Below are positions 9,521-17,811 of a stretch of DNA of 64,000 nucleotides, piece by piece. Origin of the DNA: Chryseobacterium salivictor (lineage in GTDB: Bacteria; Bacteroidota; Bacteroidia; Flavobacteriales; Weeksellaceae); NCBI RefSeq assembly GCF_004359195.1, contig NZ_CP037954.1, forward strand, positions 620,001 through 684,000, given 5' to 3'. The notes under the pieces are model-generated. The model worked only from the letters and a program-made list of their open reading frames with translations, did not search any database and was not told the DNA's origin. A program made the position numbers and the translations under genes. The stretch's first letter is position 1. Every line of letters starts with the position of its first letter.

Positions 9521-10231
9521 TTAAAAAATACTGCGCAAAAACCGAAGTTTATGGGTGTGTTTATTCAATTCTTTATTAAAAATCCCGGTGGAATCCAGCG
9601 AGTCGATTCTCACCTTTCCGTAGGCATGAATTATTTCCTGATTATCGAGCATCATTCCAACGTGAGAAATTTTTCCTTCTGCATCTTCAAAAAAGGCTAA
9701 ATCTCCGGGTTTACTTTCTTCGACGAAACTCAAGACCTCGCCTATTTCCGATTGATGTTGAGCTTCTCTTGGAAGAAAAATTCCGTGAACTTTATAAATG
9801 AGCTGTACAAATCCGCTGCAATCGATACCGAAAAAACTTCTGCCACTCCAGAGAAAAGGTACATTTAGGAATTGCTTAGCCGTTTCCGAAATAGTTCCGA
9901 CCTTTAAGAATGAACGTTCCGCTTTTTCAGAATTCACTTCACTCCCTATCGACAGCAGGATTGCACCTTGCGAAGTGTTATACATCTGAATGGTATTCAG
10001 TACCAGTTCCGTCTTTCTTTCAAGGAAATATTCTTCGGAAATCTCACAAATCTGCTGTGCATCAATCCAACCTTCATAACCATCAAAATCCATTTTTACT
10101 TTGACGAACTTTCCTGTACTTTCAAGAATATCAAACGTTTCGCCGTAAAGAAGCTGCGAAGTCATTTCTGACTGATGAGATTGTTCTGCGCGGATTGCCG
10201 CCACCGAAACCGTACAAATTCCTTTGTTCAT
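9521..10231 (-). CDS. NlpC/P60 family cysteine peptidase with SH3-like N-terminus
   Basis: Predicted C40 peptidase of the type that cleaves peptidoglycan stem peptides. Residues about 1-70 form an SH3-like region (LLYGETFDILES, then VKVKMDFDGYEGWID). The C-terminal NlpC/P60 domain has the catalytic Cys in FFGIDCSGFVQL (about residue 139) and the His in KISHVGMML (about 190), with a polar third residue expected in the following IIHAYG segment. No obvious signal peptide is seen at the N-terminus, so its export route is unclear. It lies 16 bp after the O-methyltransferase gene in the same direction. Confidence 0.88.
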   Translation of the reverse strand: MNKGICTVSVAAIRAEQSHQSEMTSQLLYGETFDILESTGKFVKVKMDFDGYEGWIDAQQICEISEEYFLERKTELVLNTIQMYNTSQGAILLSIGSEVNSEKAERSFLKVGTISETAKQFLNVPFLWSGRSFFGIDCSGFVQLIYKVHGIFLPREAQHQSEIGEVLSFVEESKPGDLAFFEDAEGKISHVGMMLDNQEIIHAYGKVRIDSLDSTGIFNKELNKHTHKLRFLRSIF

Positions 10232-10247
10232 CGTTATTCCTAAAGTT

Positions 10248-10895
10248 TTATTTTTTTCTGATTAAGTGAAGTCCGTCCCGCAAAGGTAAAATAACATTTT
10301 CGAAATTCTCCTCTTTTGAAACCATGTCATTCAGTTCTTTTATTATTTGCGTTGATTTTTGTTTTGGATGCTCTTCTAAAACCTTTCCATACCACAATAC
10401 ATTATCAAAAAGAATAACTGCACCGCTTTTGATTTTGGGTTTTATTAAATTGAAATACTCAACATAATTTTCTTTGTCAGCATCGATGAAAACAAAGTCA
10501 AATATCTCCTCTGTTTCTTCTAAAAAAACTTTGGCATCTTTTAACTGAAAATCGATCTGATCTGCAAATTCACTTTCATTAAAATATTTCCTGGGTAAAT
10601 AGGCCAATTCTTCATTAATGTCTAAAGTGGTTATTTTCCCTTCTTTTGATAAACCTTCGGCTAAACACAAAGTCGCATAACCGGTAAAAGTTCCTATTTC
10701 CAGAATATTTTTCGGCTGCAACATCTTCGACAAAAGCGCCAGAAATCTTCCCTGCAGATAACCGGAAATCATGTGCGGCTGCGTCGTTTTCTGGAAAGTT
10801 TCTTTTCGTAATCTTTTCAGAATATCGGGTTCTGCCGAGGTGTGATTTTCTAAATAGCGGTCCATTTCGGGACAATTTTCTTCAAAAAAACTCAT
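10248..10895 (-). CDS. SAM-dependent O-methyltransferase (COMT-like)
   Basis: Class I methyltransferase of the metal-dependent catechol/caffeoyl-CoA type. Motif I for SAM binding is ILEIGTFTGYATLCLAEGL (about residues 62-80). The FDFVFIDADKENYVEYF block (about 128-144) carries the aspartate that in this family helps bind metal and SAM, followed by the FDNVLWYGKV segment. At 215 aa it has the usual length and is cytoplasmic. The substrate is unknown. It is 16 bp upstream of the NlpC/P60 gene and probably co-transcribed with it. Confidence 0.88.
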   Translation of the reverse strand: MSFFEENCPEMDRYLENHTSAEPDILKRLRKETFQKTTQPHMISGYLQGRFLALLSKMLQPKNILEIGTFTGYATLCLAEGLSKEGKITTLDINEELAYLPRKYFNESEFADQIDFQLKDAKVFLEETEEIFDFVFIDADKENYVEYFNLIKPKIKSGAVILFDNVLWYGKVLEEHPKQKSTQIIKELNDMVSKEENFENVILPLRDGLHLIRKK

Positions 10896-10935
10896 TGGGT
10901 ATTAATTTAAGTCAAATTTAAGCATTTAAAATAAA

Positions 10936-10968
10936 AGCGCTGTTAGAGCTTCAACCTCTAACAGCGCT
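10936..10968 (-). terminator. Strong hairpin terminator after the OmpA-like gene
   Basis: A perfect 13-bp inverted repeat (AGCGCTGTTAGAG / CTCTAACAGCGCT) with a 7-base loop, followed on the minus strand by TTTTATTTT. It ends the OmpA-like transcript and may insulate the methyltransferase gene. Confidence 0.8.
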
Positions 10969-10990
10969 AAAAATATATCCTGAAATTTGT

Positions 10991-11827
10991 TTAGTTTTTC
11001 ACTGGAGCAATATCCATTAACTTCATAAATTCATCTAATTTAGGCATGATGATAATTTCTGTTCTTCTGTTCTCCGCTCTTCCGGAAACAGATGCGTTGG
11101 TGGTTTTCGGGTTGTACTCGCTTCGTCCGCCAGCCGTAATTCTCGCTGGATTAACGCCGAATCTTGTCTGAAGAACTTTCGCCATTGATGTTGCTCTCAA
11201 CGCTGATAAATCCCAGTTGTCTTTTGGTAAATTATTAGAACTCAACGGAACATTATCGGTATTTCCTTCGATCAATACAGAATAAGTATCGTAATCGTTA
11301 ATCACTTTCGCGACTTTTCCTAACACATCCTGTGCGGCAGGTAAAATGTTATAATCTCCCGTTTTGTACAACATATTGTCAGACAGAGAAATCATGACCA
11401 CTCCTTTTAAAACCTTCACCTGAACATCGTTATCTGCGATATTATCCAAAGAACGTTTTAATTTATTAGACAAAGCCAAGTTCAAACTGTCGTTTTTAGA
11501 ATTGGTAGAAATTAATTGCTTGATGTATTTGTTAGAAGAATTGATCTCTCCAATTAATTTATCAATATTCGCAGAACCTTTTCCACTATTTGATAAACAC
11601 GCATCGAGGGAAGATTTCAAAGCATCGTTTTGTCCTTTTAGCAAAGCATTTTCGCTTGCCAGACCGGAATTAACACCTTTCAAATCCTGAATCTCACGTT
11701 GTCTCTCACCAACATTGGTAATACACTGGTTGTAATTTGTATTCAATGCATCAAACTGCTTCTTGCTTACACAAGAAGTCATCAATAATGCCATTCCCAG
11801 AACGGCTCCTATTTTTCCAATATTCAT
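10991..11827 (-). CDS. OmpA/MotB-type peptidoglycan-binding lipoprotein
   Basis: Predicted outer-membrane lipoprotein anchored to peptidoglycan. A signal peptide ends in the lipobox MTSC (Cys about residue 19). Residues about 25-135 form a heptad-rich, probably coiled-coil stalk. The C-terminal OmpA domain (about 145-265) has the peptidoglycan-binding pattern VLIEGNTDNVPL, then NWDLSALRATSMAK and GRAENRRTEIII. At 278 aa it matches the flavobacterial family. A TATTTTTG -7 box lies upstream, divergent from the tilS promoter, and a strong hairpin follows the gene. Confidence 0.9.
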   Translation of the reverse strand: MNIGKIGAVLGMALLMTSCVSKKQFDALNTNYNQCITNVGERQREIQDLKGVNSGLASENALLKGQNDALKSSLDACLSNSGKGSANIDKLIGEINSSNKYIKQLISTNSKNDSLNLALSNKLKRSLDNIADNDVQVKVLKGVVMISLSDNMLYKTGDYNILPAAQDVLGKVAKVINDYDTYSVLIEGNTDNVPLSSNNLPKDNWDLSALRATSMAKVLQTRFGVNPARITAGGRSEYNPKTTNASVSGRAENRRTEIIIMPKLDEFMKLMDIAPVKN

Positions 11828-11846
11828 AATAATCTTTTTGTTCGTC

Positions 11847-11854
11847 CAAAAATA
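11847..11854 (-). promoter_or_regulatory. -7 box for the OmpA-like gene
   Basis: Reads TATTTTTG on the minus strand (consensus TAnnTTTG), 20 bases before the ATG. It forms a divergent pair with the tilS box at 11880. Confidence 0.5.
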
Positions 11855-11879
11855 GAGAATTCAATTTGAACAGAAGAAT

Positions 11880-11887
11880 TATCTTTG
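11880..11887 (+). promoter_or_regulatory. -7 box for tilS
   Basis: TATCTTTG matches TAnnTTTG and sits 29 bases before the TTG start of tilS. Confidence 0.5.
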
Positions 11888-11916
11888 CTAAATATTCCTT
11901 AAAAAATCCTTAAAAA

Positions 11917-13218
11917 TTGGTTAACTCAAAGACTTTTCAGCATGCTTTGGAAGAAATCTCCGCTGATTACCGGAATGCAAATTTTCTACTTGCAGTTAGT
12001 GGTGGCGCTGATTCTATGGTATTGCTTCATTTATTTAAATCAACGGATTTAACATTGCAAGTCGCTCATATTAACTATAAACTCCGTGGAAGCGATTCTG
12101 ATGAAGACCAGAAGTTAGTACAGGAGTTTTGTAAAAAACACACGATTCCGTTTCATCTATATCAAGTTTCCGAAAAAGACAACCAACCCAAAAATTCGAT
12201 ACAGGATTGGGCGAGAACCATTCGGTATGATTTCTTTCGGAAAATTCAGCAGGATCAAAAACTGGACTTTATTGTCACCGCACATCATCTGAATGACCAA
12301 CTGGAAACTTTCATCATCAATCTTTCAAAAGCATCCGGAATTAAAGGATTAAGTGGAATTCCTGCGAATGAAAACAAAATTCTGAGACCGCTGCTTGGTT
12401 TTTCTAAACAGGAAATTTATGATTTTGCTAAAGAAAATAAGATTGAATTCCGGGAAGATTTATCCAATCAAAAAAATGATTATTTAAGGAATAAAATCCG
12501 CAACGAAATCGTGCCGCACCTGCTGAAAGTCAATGAAAATTTTTTGGAAAACTTTGGAAAGAGCATTTCATATCTCAATCAATCCAAAAATTTCATTGAA
12601 GAACAAATTTCAGGGATCGAAAAAGAAATTATCATCCATCAGGAGGATTATTTAATAATGAAGAAAGATCTCTTTTTTAATCAAAGTAATTTTGTCCGGT
12701 TTGAAATCCTGCGAAAATATGGTTTTAATGAAGGTGAAGAAATTGAAAAAATCCGAAAAGCAAAAACCGGTAAGAATTTTATTTCCAGTGAATATCAGCT
12801 CACCATCGACCGTAAAATCTTGATTTTAAAAAAGATTGCGGATGAAATTGAAACAGAGGATAAGGAAGAAATTATTTTGACTTTAAATGATGAAAATCAA
12901 ATCCTGATTCCCGACCTGGTTCTTTCAGAAATTAAAGAATTAGGAAAAATGGAATGGAAATTTGATGCTGAAAAAATCCTGTTTCCTTTAAAGTTAAGAC
13001 GAAAAAAGGATGGCGATTTATTCTTTCCAATAGGAATGATAGGCAAAAAGAAGATCTCAAAATTTTTTAAGGATGAAAAAATCCCTATTTTAGCCCAGCA
13101 AAAAATCTGGCTTTTGTGCGACGGTGAAGATCGTATATTAGGAGTGCTCCCGTTGCGCCAGGACAGAAGATTTGTAGCATCTAAAGAAAGTCCAGAAATC
13201 ATAAAAGTAAAATCATAG
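11917..13218 (+). CDS. tilS: tRNA(Ile)-lysidine synthetase
   Basis: Cytoplasmic enzyme that converts C34 of the CAU-anticodon tRNA-Ile to lysidine, so that it reads AUA. The ATP-pyrophosphatase loop SGGADSMVLLH lies at about residues 27-38, followed by VAHINYKLRG and the TAHHLNDQLET motif. The C-terminal TilS domain ends with KKISKFFKDEKIP and ILGVLPL. The start is a TTG: a TAA stop lies in frame just two codons upstream, and the next ATG is inside the PP-loop, so no other start keeps the N-terminus. At 433 aa it has normal length. The stop is 41 bp from the preferred dsbD ATG. Confidence 0.92.
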   Translation: MVNSKTFQHALEEISADYRNANFLLAVSGGADSMVLLHLFKSTDLTLQVAHINYKLRGSDSDEDQKLVQEFCKKHTIPFHLYQVSEKDNQPKNSIQDWARTIRYDFFRKIQQDQKLDFIVTAHHLNDQLETFIINLSKASGIKGLSGIPANENKILRPLLGFSKQEIYDFAKENKIEFREDLSNQKNDYLRNKIRNEIVPHLLKVNENFLENFGKSISYLNQSKNFIEEQISGIEKEIIIHQEDYLIMKKDLFFNQSNFVRFEILRKYGFNEGEEIEKIRKAKTGKNFISSEYQLTIDRKILILKKIADEIETEDKEEIILTLNDENQILIPDLVLSEIKELGKMEWKFDAEKILFPLKLRRKKDGDLFFPIGMIGKKKISKFFKDEKIPILAQQKIWLLCDGEDRILGVLPLRQDRRFVASKESPEIIKVKS

Positions 13219-13259
13219 TGTCCGGTAAAGCAAGCGGACCGCAAAAAAGTAAAGTGAAA

Positions 13260-15329
13260 ATGAAATTTAAAAATTGGTTTATCCTCATCGTCCTTTTCCT
13301 TTTTCAAGGAATTAGCGCACAAATAAAAGATCCTGTAAAATTCAAATACCAAATTAATTCATTACCAAACAATGAATATGAAGCCGTTTTAACCGCCACG
13401 ATTGATAAAAACTGGCACATTTATTCCAAAGATTTGCCACCAGATTCCGGGATTCCTACCGAAATGAAACTCAGTTCCAAAGACGGGATCAACCTCATCG
13501 GGAAAGTCGCAGAAGTGGGTAAAAAGCATGATGAATTTTCGGAAGCTTTCGGCGCTCAAATCGTTTATTATTCTGACAAGGTTTTATTTAAACAGAAATT
13601 CAGCCTTAAAAATAATGCAAAACCGGCAAATGTTGTTGCTGAAATCACCTATCAAACCTGTGATGACCGCGTTTGTCTGGCACCGAATACTTTAGAATTC
13701 GAGCAGAAAGTAATTCCCATTGCGGCTACCGAAACAGTAAGTACAACCGAAGAAATCACCGCGACGGCCATTACCGGCGAAAATAAAGACAGCATCCGAA
13801 CCATTGAAATTCAGGAAACAACAATTACTACTCCAATTCCTGCAGTTCAGGAAGGTTTAAAAGTAGCCTCTATTGATTTCGCCAATCCGCAAACAGATTG
13901 TGGAATTGTTCAGGAAAAAAATTCAGAAAATTTCTGGACGTATCTGCTATTAGGATTTTTCGGCGGATTGATCGCTTTGTTGACTCCATGTGTTTTTCCG
14001 ATGATTCCTCTGACGGTTTCTTTCTTCACCAAAGGATCGAAAGACAAAGCAAAAGGGAAAAGAGATGCCTTTATTTACGGATTTTTCATCCTCTTGATTT
14101 TTGTATTACTAAGTGTTCCGTTTCATATTATTGACGGAATTGCCGGAAATGTTTTCAATCAAATTTCCACAAGTGTTTGGTTGAATATTGTATTCTTCAT
14201 CATATTTCTGTTTTTCGCCGGAAGTTTCTTCGGCTATTACGACATTACATTACCGAGTTCGATTGCCAACAAATCTTCGAAAGCAGAAGATGCAGGCGGA
14301 ATTATCGGAATCTTTTTCATGGCTTTAACGTTGGTCATTGTTTCATTTTCATGTACGGGACCCATTTTAGGAAGTTTATTGGGAAGTTCTCTTACCGGTT
14401 CGGCAAATATTCCTATGTTACTGACTTTTGCTCTTGCAGGATTTGGATTTTCATGGGCAATCGTTTTTGGATTGCTGGCTTTGTTTCCACAGGCTTTGCA
14501 AAGTTTACCAAAATCTGGAGGTTGGATGAATACGGTGAAAGTTGTTTTAGGTTTCATCGAATTAGGACTGGCTTTAAAATTCTTATCAAAAGCAGATTTG
14601 GTTTCCAAAACATTCTTCCTGAAAAGAGAATTATTTATTGTGATCTGGATTCTGATTTCGATTGGTTTAGTTCTTTATTTATTCGGGAAAATCAAATTTC
14701 CACATGATGATAAAAAAGCTAAAATTTCGATGACCAGAAAAGTGATCGGCGTTTTAGGAATCGGATTTATCATCTATTTAATTCAGGGATTATTTCCCGG
14801 AGAAAGACCGAAGCTGCAATACCTGAGTGGAATTTTGCCTCCAATCAATGTGAGTTATCTCCATGATGAAAAAGACGGGATTTTAGGAATGCATCCGGAA
14901 CATGATTATTTCAAAGCCATTGAAATTGCGAAAAAAGAAAACAAACCCTTGTTGATCGACTTTACAGGTTACGGTTGTGAAAACTGCCGTAAAATGGAGG
15001 AATTCGTCTGGAGCGAACCGGATATTTTACCGATTTTACAAAACGAAGTAATATTAGCCTCTTTATATGTTGATGATAAAGAAGCGCTTCCAGAAAACGA
15101 GCAAACCTCGGTTGACATGGGCAACGGACAAAAGAAAAAAGTGAAAACGATTGGTGACAAATGGAGTTTGTTCCAGCAGATCAACTTTAATAATAATTCC
15201 CAGCCGCACTATGTTTTGGTAACACCGGACGGAAAAGTAATCAATACGCCCGTTTCCGGATATATGCCAAAAGAGGATTTCAAAGCCTTCCTGGAGTGCG
15301 GGATTGCTTATTTTAAGACGAAGAGATGA
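13260..15329 (+). CDS. dsbD: Protein-disulfide reductase DsbD
   Basis: Inner-membrane protein that carries electrons from cytoplasmic thioredoxin to periplasmic disulfide proteins. From the chosen ATG it has a signal peptide (MKFKNWFILIVLFLFQGISA), an N-terminal DsbD-alpha domain with the Cys pair in TCDDRVCLAP, and an eight-helix core with the paired cysteines in LLTPCVFPMIPL and SFSCTGPILG. A C-terminal thioredoxin-like domain follows, with CxxC in GYGCENCRKME. A GTG at 13218 would add 14 polar residues before the signal peptide, so the ATG at 13260 (689 aa) is preferred. It is followed by a bidirectional terminator. Confidence 0.92.
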   Translation: MKFKNWFILIVLFLFQGISAQIKDPVKFKYQINSLPNNEYEAVLTATIDKNWHIYSKDLPPDSGIPTEMKLSSKDGINLIGKVAEVGKKHDEFSEAFGAQIVYYSDKVLFKQKFSLKNNAKPANVVAEITYQTCDDRVCLAPNTLEFEQKVIPIAATETVSTTEEITATAITGENKDSIRTIEIQETTITTPIPAVQEGLKVASIDFANPQTDCGIVQEKNSENFWTYLLLGFFGGLIALLTPCVFPMIPLTVSFFTKGSKDKAKGKRDAFIYGFFILLIFVLLSVPFHIIDGIAGNVFNQISTSVWLNIVFFIIFLFFAGSFFGYYDITLPSSIANKSSKAEDAGGIIGIFFMALTLVIVSFSCTGPILGSLLGSSLTGSANIPMLLTFALAGFGFSWAIVFGLLALFPQALQSLPKSGGWMNTVKVVLGFIELGLALKFLSKADLVSKTFFLKRELFIVIWILISIGLVLYLFGKIKFPHDDKKAKISMTRKVIGVLGIGFIIYLIQGLFPGERPKLQYLSGILPPINVSYLHDEKDGILGMHPEHDYFKAIEIAKKENKPLLIDFTGYGCENCRKMEEFVWSEPDILPILQNEVILASLYVDDKEALPENEQTSVDMGNGQKKKVKTIGDKWSLFQQINFNNNSQPHYVLVTPDGKVINTPVSGYMPKEDFKAFLECGIAYFKTKR

Positions 15330-15379
15330 TAGCCTTATAGAGAATAGACGAAGAGACAATAGATTTTAGTTTTGATATA

Positions 15380-15410
15380 AAAATAACCGGCAGTGATTGC
15401 CGGTTATTTT
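15380..15410. terminator. Bidirectional terminator between dsbD and the zeta-like operon
   Basis: A 12-13 bp inverted repeat (AAAATAACCGGC / GCCGGTTATTTT) has T runs on both strands. It serves the convergent dsbD and zeta-like transcripts. Confidence 0.8.
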
Positions 15411-15441
15411 TATGGTTAAGATTTTAAAATCAACTCTGAAG

Positions 15442-15588
15442 TTATGGTTTTATTTTCACTATTTTATCATCTTTAATAACCACAATTTCACCATTATTTT
15501 TTCTTTTCAGTTCAATCATTTTATCATACGCTTTTTCAAGCCCTTTTATGATTTTATTCTTTCGTTGAATTTTATCTTGTTTTGTCAT
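15442..15588 (-). CDS. 48-aa basic protein overlapping the zeta-like gene
   Basis: This ORF is short but convincing. An ATG at 15588-15586 lies inside the last codons of the zeta-like gene, overlapping it by 17 bp, and the frame runs to TAA at 15442. The product begins MTKQDKIQRKNKIIKG, continues with a predicted helix (LEKAYDKMIELKRKN), and ends in a beta-like segment GEIVVIKDDKIVKIKP. It is highly charged and has no membrane segment. The overlap suggests translational coupling. It could be an antitoxin-like partner of the P-loop protein, although it does not look like the classical epsilon antitoxin. Function is inferred only from position. Confidence 0.6.
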   Translation of the reverse strand: MTKQDKIQRKNKIIKGLEKAYDKMIELKRKNNGEIVVIKDDKIVKIKP

Positions 15589-16159
15589 GATATTTTTTTA
15601 AGGTGTTAAATTTTTCTTGATGAACGATAAAAACATTTTCGTCCCCATATTTCTCAGCAATTAAGTGATGGCTTCCTTCTGAATTATCAAAAATTAGAAC
15701 CTGGTCAACAATTGAAAGATAAATATCAAATAAGTTTTTAATGCCGTTCAAATACCTTCTCTCAATAACTTCAGGCGGAATATTATGCCCTCCTTCCTTT
15801 ACTCTTAATTTTACCCGCTCTTTTGCCAAGTCCGGATTTTTAAGCCAGAAGAAAAGTAAAATCGTGTTATATCCCTGTTGTTTTGCTTTTAAAATTTTTT
15901 GTTTATATGTTCTCGTTGCTAGAGTTGTTTCAAATGCGAAATTTTCCTCATTGTTAAAGAGCTCATCTATTCGCTTCAGCATAATTCTACCGGCTTCAAA
16001 AGCAACTTTTTCAGGCTGAAATGGCGACAACCCTTTTGCTATTTCATCGGCGTTCACAAATTCTTTACAATCAAGGATTTCAGGTAAAATAGTAAAAGAC
16101 GCTGTGGTTTTTCCAGCACCATTACAACCAGCAATTATATAAAGATTTTTCTCACTCAT
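15572..16159 (-). CDS. Zeta-toxin-family P-loop kinase-like protein
   Basis: A 195-aa P-loop protein with the Walker A motif IIAGCNGAGKTT at about residues 7-18, an acidic helix around FVNADEIAKGL, and ETTLATRTYKQKILKAKQQG. This is the arrangement of the zeta toxin/AAA_33 family, whose toxins phosphorylate UDP-N-acetylglucosamine. Many chromosomal members of this size have no proven toxicity. The gene ends in a 17-bp overlap with a 48-aa ORF. A TA role is inference; a small-molecule kinase role is the main alternative. Confidence 0.75.
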   Translation of the reverse strand: MSEKNLYIIAGCNGAGKTTASFTILPEILDCKEFVNADEIAKGLSPFQPEKVAFEAGRIMLKRIDELFNNEENFAFETTLATRTYKQKILKAKQQGYNTILLFFWLKNPDLAKERVKLRVKEGGHNIPPEVIERRYLNGIKNLFDIYLSIVDQVLIFDNSEGSHHLIAEKYGDENVFIVHQEKFNTLKKYHDKTR

Positions 16160-16190
16160 TAATACAAATTTACGCTAAAAGATCTTGCAA

Positions 16191-16904
16191 TCATTTATTT
16201 TCTTCCTTTTCTAATTTTGCGATCAGTAAAGATTTTATTTTCGTAAAAGCATAATCTTTTGCTTCGGCGAAAGAAACATGATACAACCGCTCAAAATTCT
16301 TCAGATGTTCGGGAAAAGATTTCAAAAGCCTGTCATAGTAAGAGTCCAAGACAGCATCATTGGGCATTTCAAAATTAATTCTGAGCTGAAATCTTCTTAA
16401 CAAAGCAATATCGATAATTTCGGCGTGATTGCTAGCGGCGATAAGCATAGCATTGGCCGGATAATAATCGATGAGCTGAATAATCGTATTGACCAGTCTT
16501 CGCATTTCGCCAACATCTTTATCATCGCTTCCTCTTTCCTTACCGATCTGGTCGAATTCATCCAGGAAAAGAACTGCTTTTTCCCGGGCAGCTTTATCGA
16601 AAACCTGTTTCAGATTCTGTGAAGTCTCCCCAATTCTGGAACAGACCACATTACTCAGGTTCAAAATCATGATAGGCTTTCCGAGTGCGTGAGCGATGGC
16701 TTTTGCGGTCGTGGTTTTTCCGCAGCCGGAATGTCCCTGCAGTAGAATTTTGTTATTCACCGGCAAACCGTATTTGGTAAGTTCGTCAACATATCTGTGT
16801 TCTTTGATGAGTTGCTGAATATTTTGGTGATTGTATTTATTCAGGAAAACATCTTCTAAAGAAACGGCTTCTCTGTCATTGATAATAAGGTCGAATACAT
16901 TCAT
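16191..16904 (-). CDS. Stand-alone AAA ATPase
   Basis: A 237-aa single-domain AAA+ ATPase. Walker A is LLQGHSGCGKTTTAKAIAHA (about residues 54-73), Walker B is VLFLDEFDQIG (about 111-121), sensor 1 is MLIAASNHAE, and an arginine-finger-like LLRRFQLRINF block follows. The N-terminal part before the ATPase is only about 50 residues (YNHQNIQQLIKEHRYVDELTKYG), and no protease, nuclease or membrane domain is attached, so a partner must give specificity. It lies 31 bp upstream of the zeta-like gene in the same direction and may be co-transcribed with it. Confidence 0.8.
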   Translation of the reverse strand: MNVFDLIINDREAVSLEDVFLNKYNHQNIQQLIKEHRYVDELTKYGLPVNNKILLQGHSGCGKTTTAKAIAHALGKPIMILNLSNVVCSRIGETSQNLKQVFDKAAREKAVLFLDEFDQIGKERGSDDKDVGEMRRLVNTIIQLIDYYPANAMLIAASNHAEIIDIALLRRFQLRINFEMPNDAVLDSYYDRLLKSFPEHLKNFERLYHVSFAEAKDYAFTKIKSLLIAKLEKEENK

Positions 16905-16971
16905 GATTGCTGATTTCTAAGTGCAAATTTAGGGAAGATTTGGGAAATTAATGATTTGAAGAAATCAAAAT

Positions 16972-17811
16972 CTATGGATAAAAAATCGCCATATTCAAAT
17001 TAATAGGATTATTATATTTTTTGATAATATTTCTCAATCGATCGTTCACTTCCCTACTATTTGAAGAATTGACAATTGTTCCATCGTTCAGATAAAATTC
17101 ATTATTACTGGAATTTCCTGTTCCGTTTTTTATAAAATTCACAGGAGATTCATAATATTTTAATTTTGCACTTTTATACTTTTCCCAAGTTACGGGAACA
17201 CTCATTTGATGCGCTATTTCAAGATATTGATTTCCTGCCGGTTCTTTTATTTTTTCCGATTTTGCTAAAGAAAATTTATAATTGTTTTTATCGTCCGAAA
17301 TCTCGGTAATTAATCCCGGCAGGCCATGAAATTTATAAGGTCCTTCCTGAAAAGGGAATTCTGTAGTAAACCACGCAATCCAATTTCTACCTCCCCAAGT
17401 TGTGGTGGCTTTTTGAAGTATTAAATCTTTGACCAACTTTTTATCGGTGCTTAGTTTCCAGATTTGGGAATCTTTTGTTTGCAATCCGAGAATTGTATTT
17501 TCTAGCAAATCGTATTCGCTGAAATCTGAACTTCCTTTTTGATGTTTGACAATGGTGGAAGTATTCAGTTTCATCTCTTTGGGAAAAGGAATATTATTTG
17601 CGACCAAGGAATCTGCAATAAAATAATCTCTCGTGTAGTAAAGAACTTCATTCCCGGTAATATCTAAATGGTAGTTTTCTTTGGTGGTCAGGTTCATGGT
17701 AGAATCTTTTTTGTACTCAACATCATAAATAAATCGGTGAGTTTGCGCATTACCATAAACACTGCAAAGTATGATCAAAAAAATAAAATTAGTTTTCATC
17801 TGCTTTATCAT
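16972..17811 (-). CDS. GLPGLI family exported protein
   Basis: A 279-aa exported protein with an N-terminal signal peptide (IFLIILCSVYGNAQ) and the diagnostic motif FHGLPGLITEIS near residue 165. The family is common in Bacteroidetes and has no known biochemical activity. The start overlaps the end of the upstream carboxypeptidase-regulatory gene by 23 bp; an internal ATG four codons later would still overlap. The GLPGLI and carboxypeptidase-like genes therefore form a tightly coupled pair. Confidence 0.85.
   Translation of the reverse strand: MIKQMKTNFIFLIILCSVYGNAQTHRFIYDVEYKKDSTMNLTTKENYHLDITGNEVLYYTRDYFIADSLVANNIPFPKEMKLNTSTIVKHQKGSSDFSEYDLLENTILGLQTKDSQIWKLSTDKKLVKDLILQKATTTWGGRNWIAWFTTEFPFQEGPYKFHGLPGLITEISDDKNNYKFSLAKSEKIKEPAGNQYLEIAHQMSVPVTWEKYKSAKLKYYESPVNFIKNGTGNSSNNEFYLNDGTIVNSSNSREVNDRLRNIIKKYNNPINLNMAIFYP

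Noticed and set aside
13218-13259. GTG start for dsbD
   Set aside because: It would place 14 polar residues before a clear signal peptide; the ATG at 13260 is the natural start.
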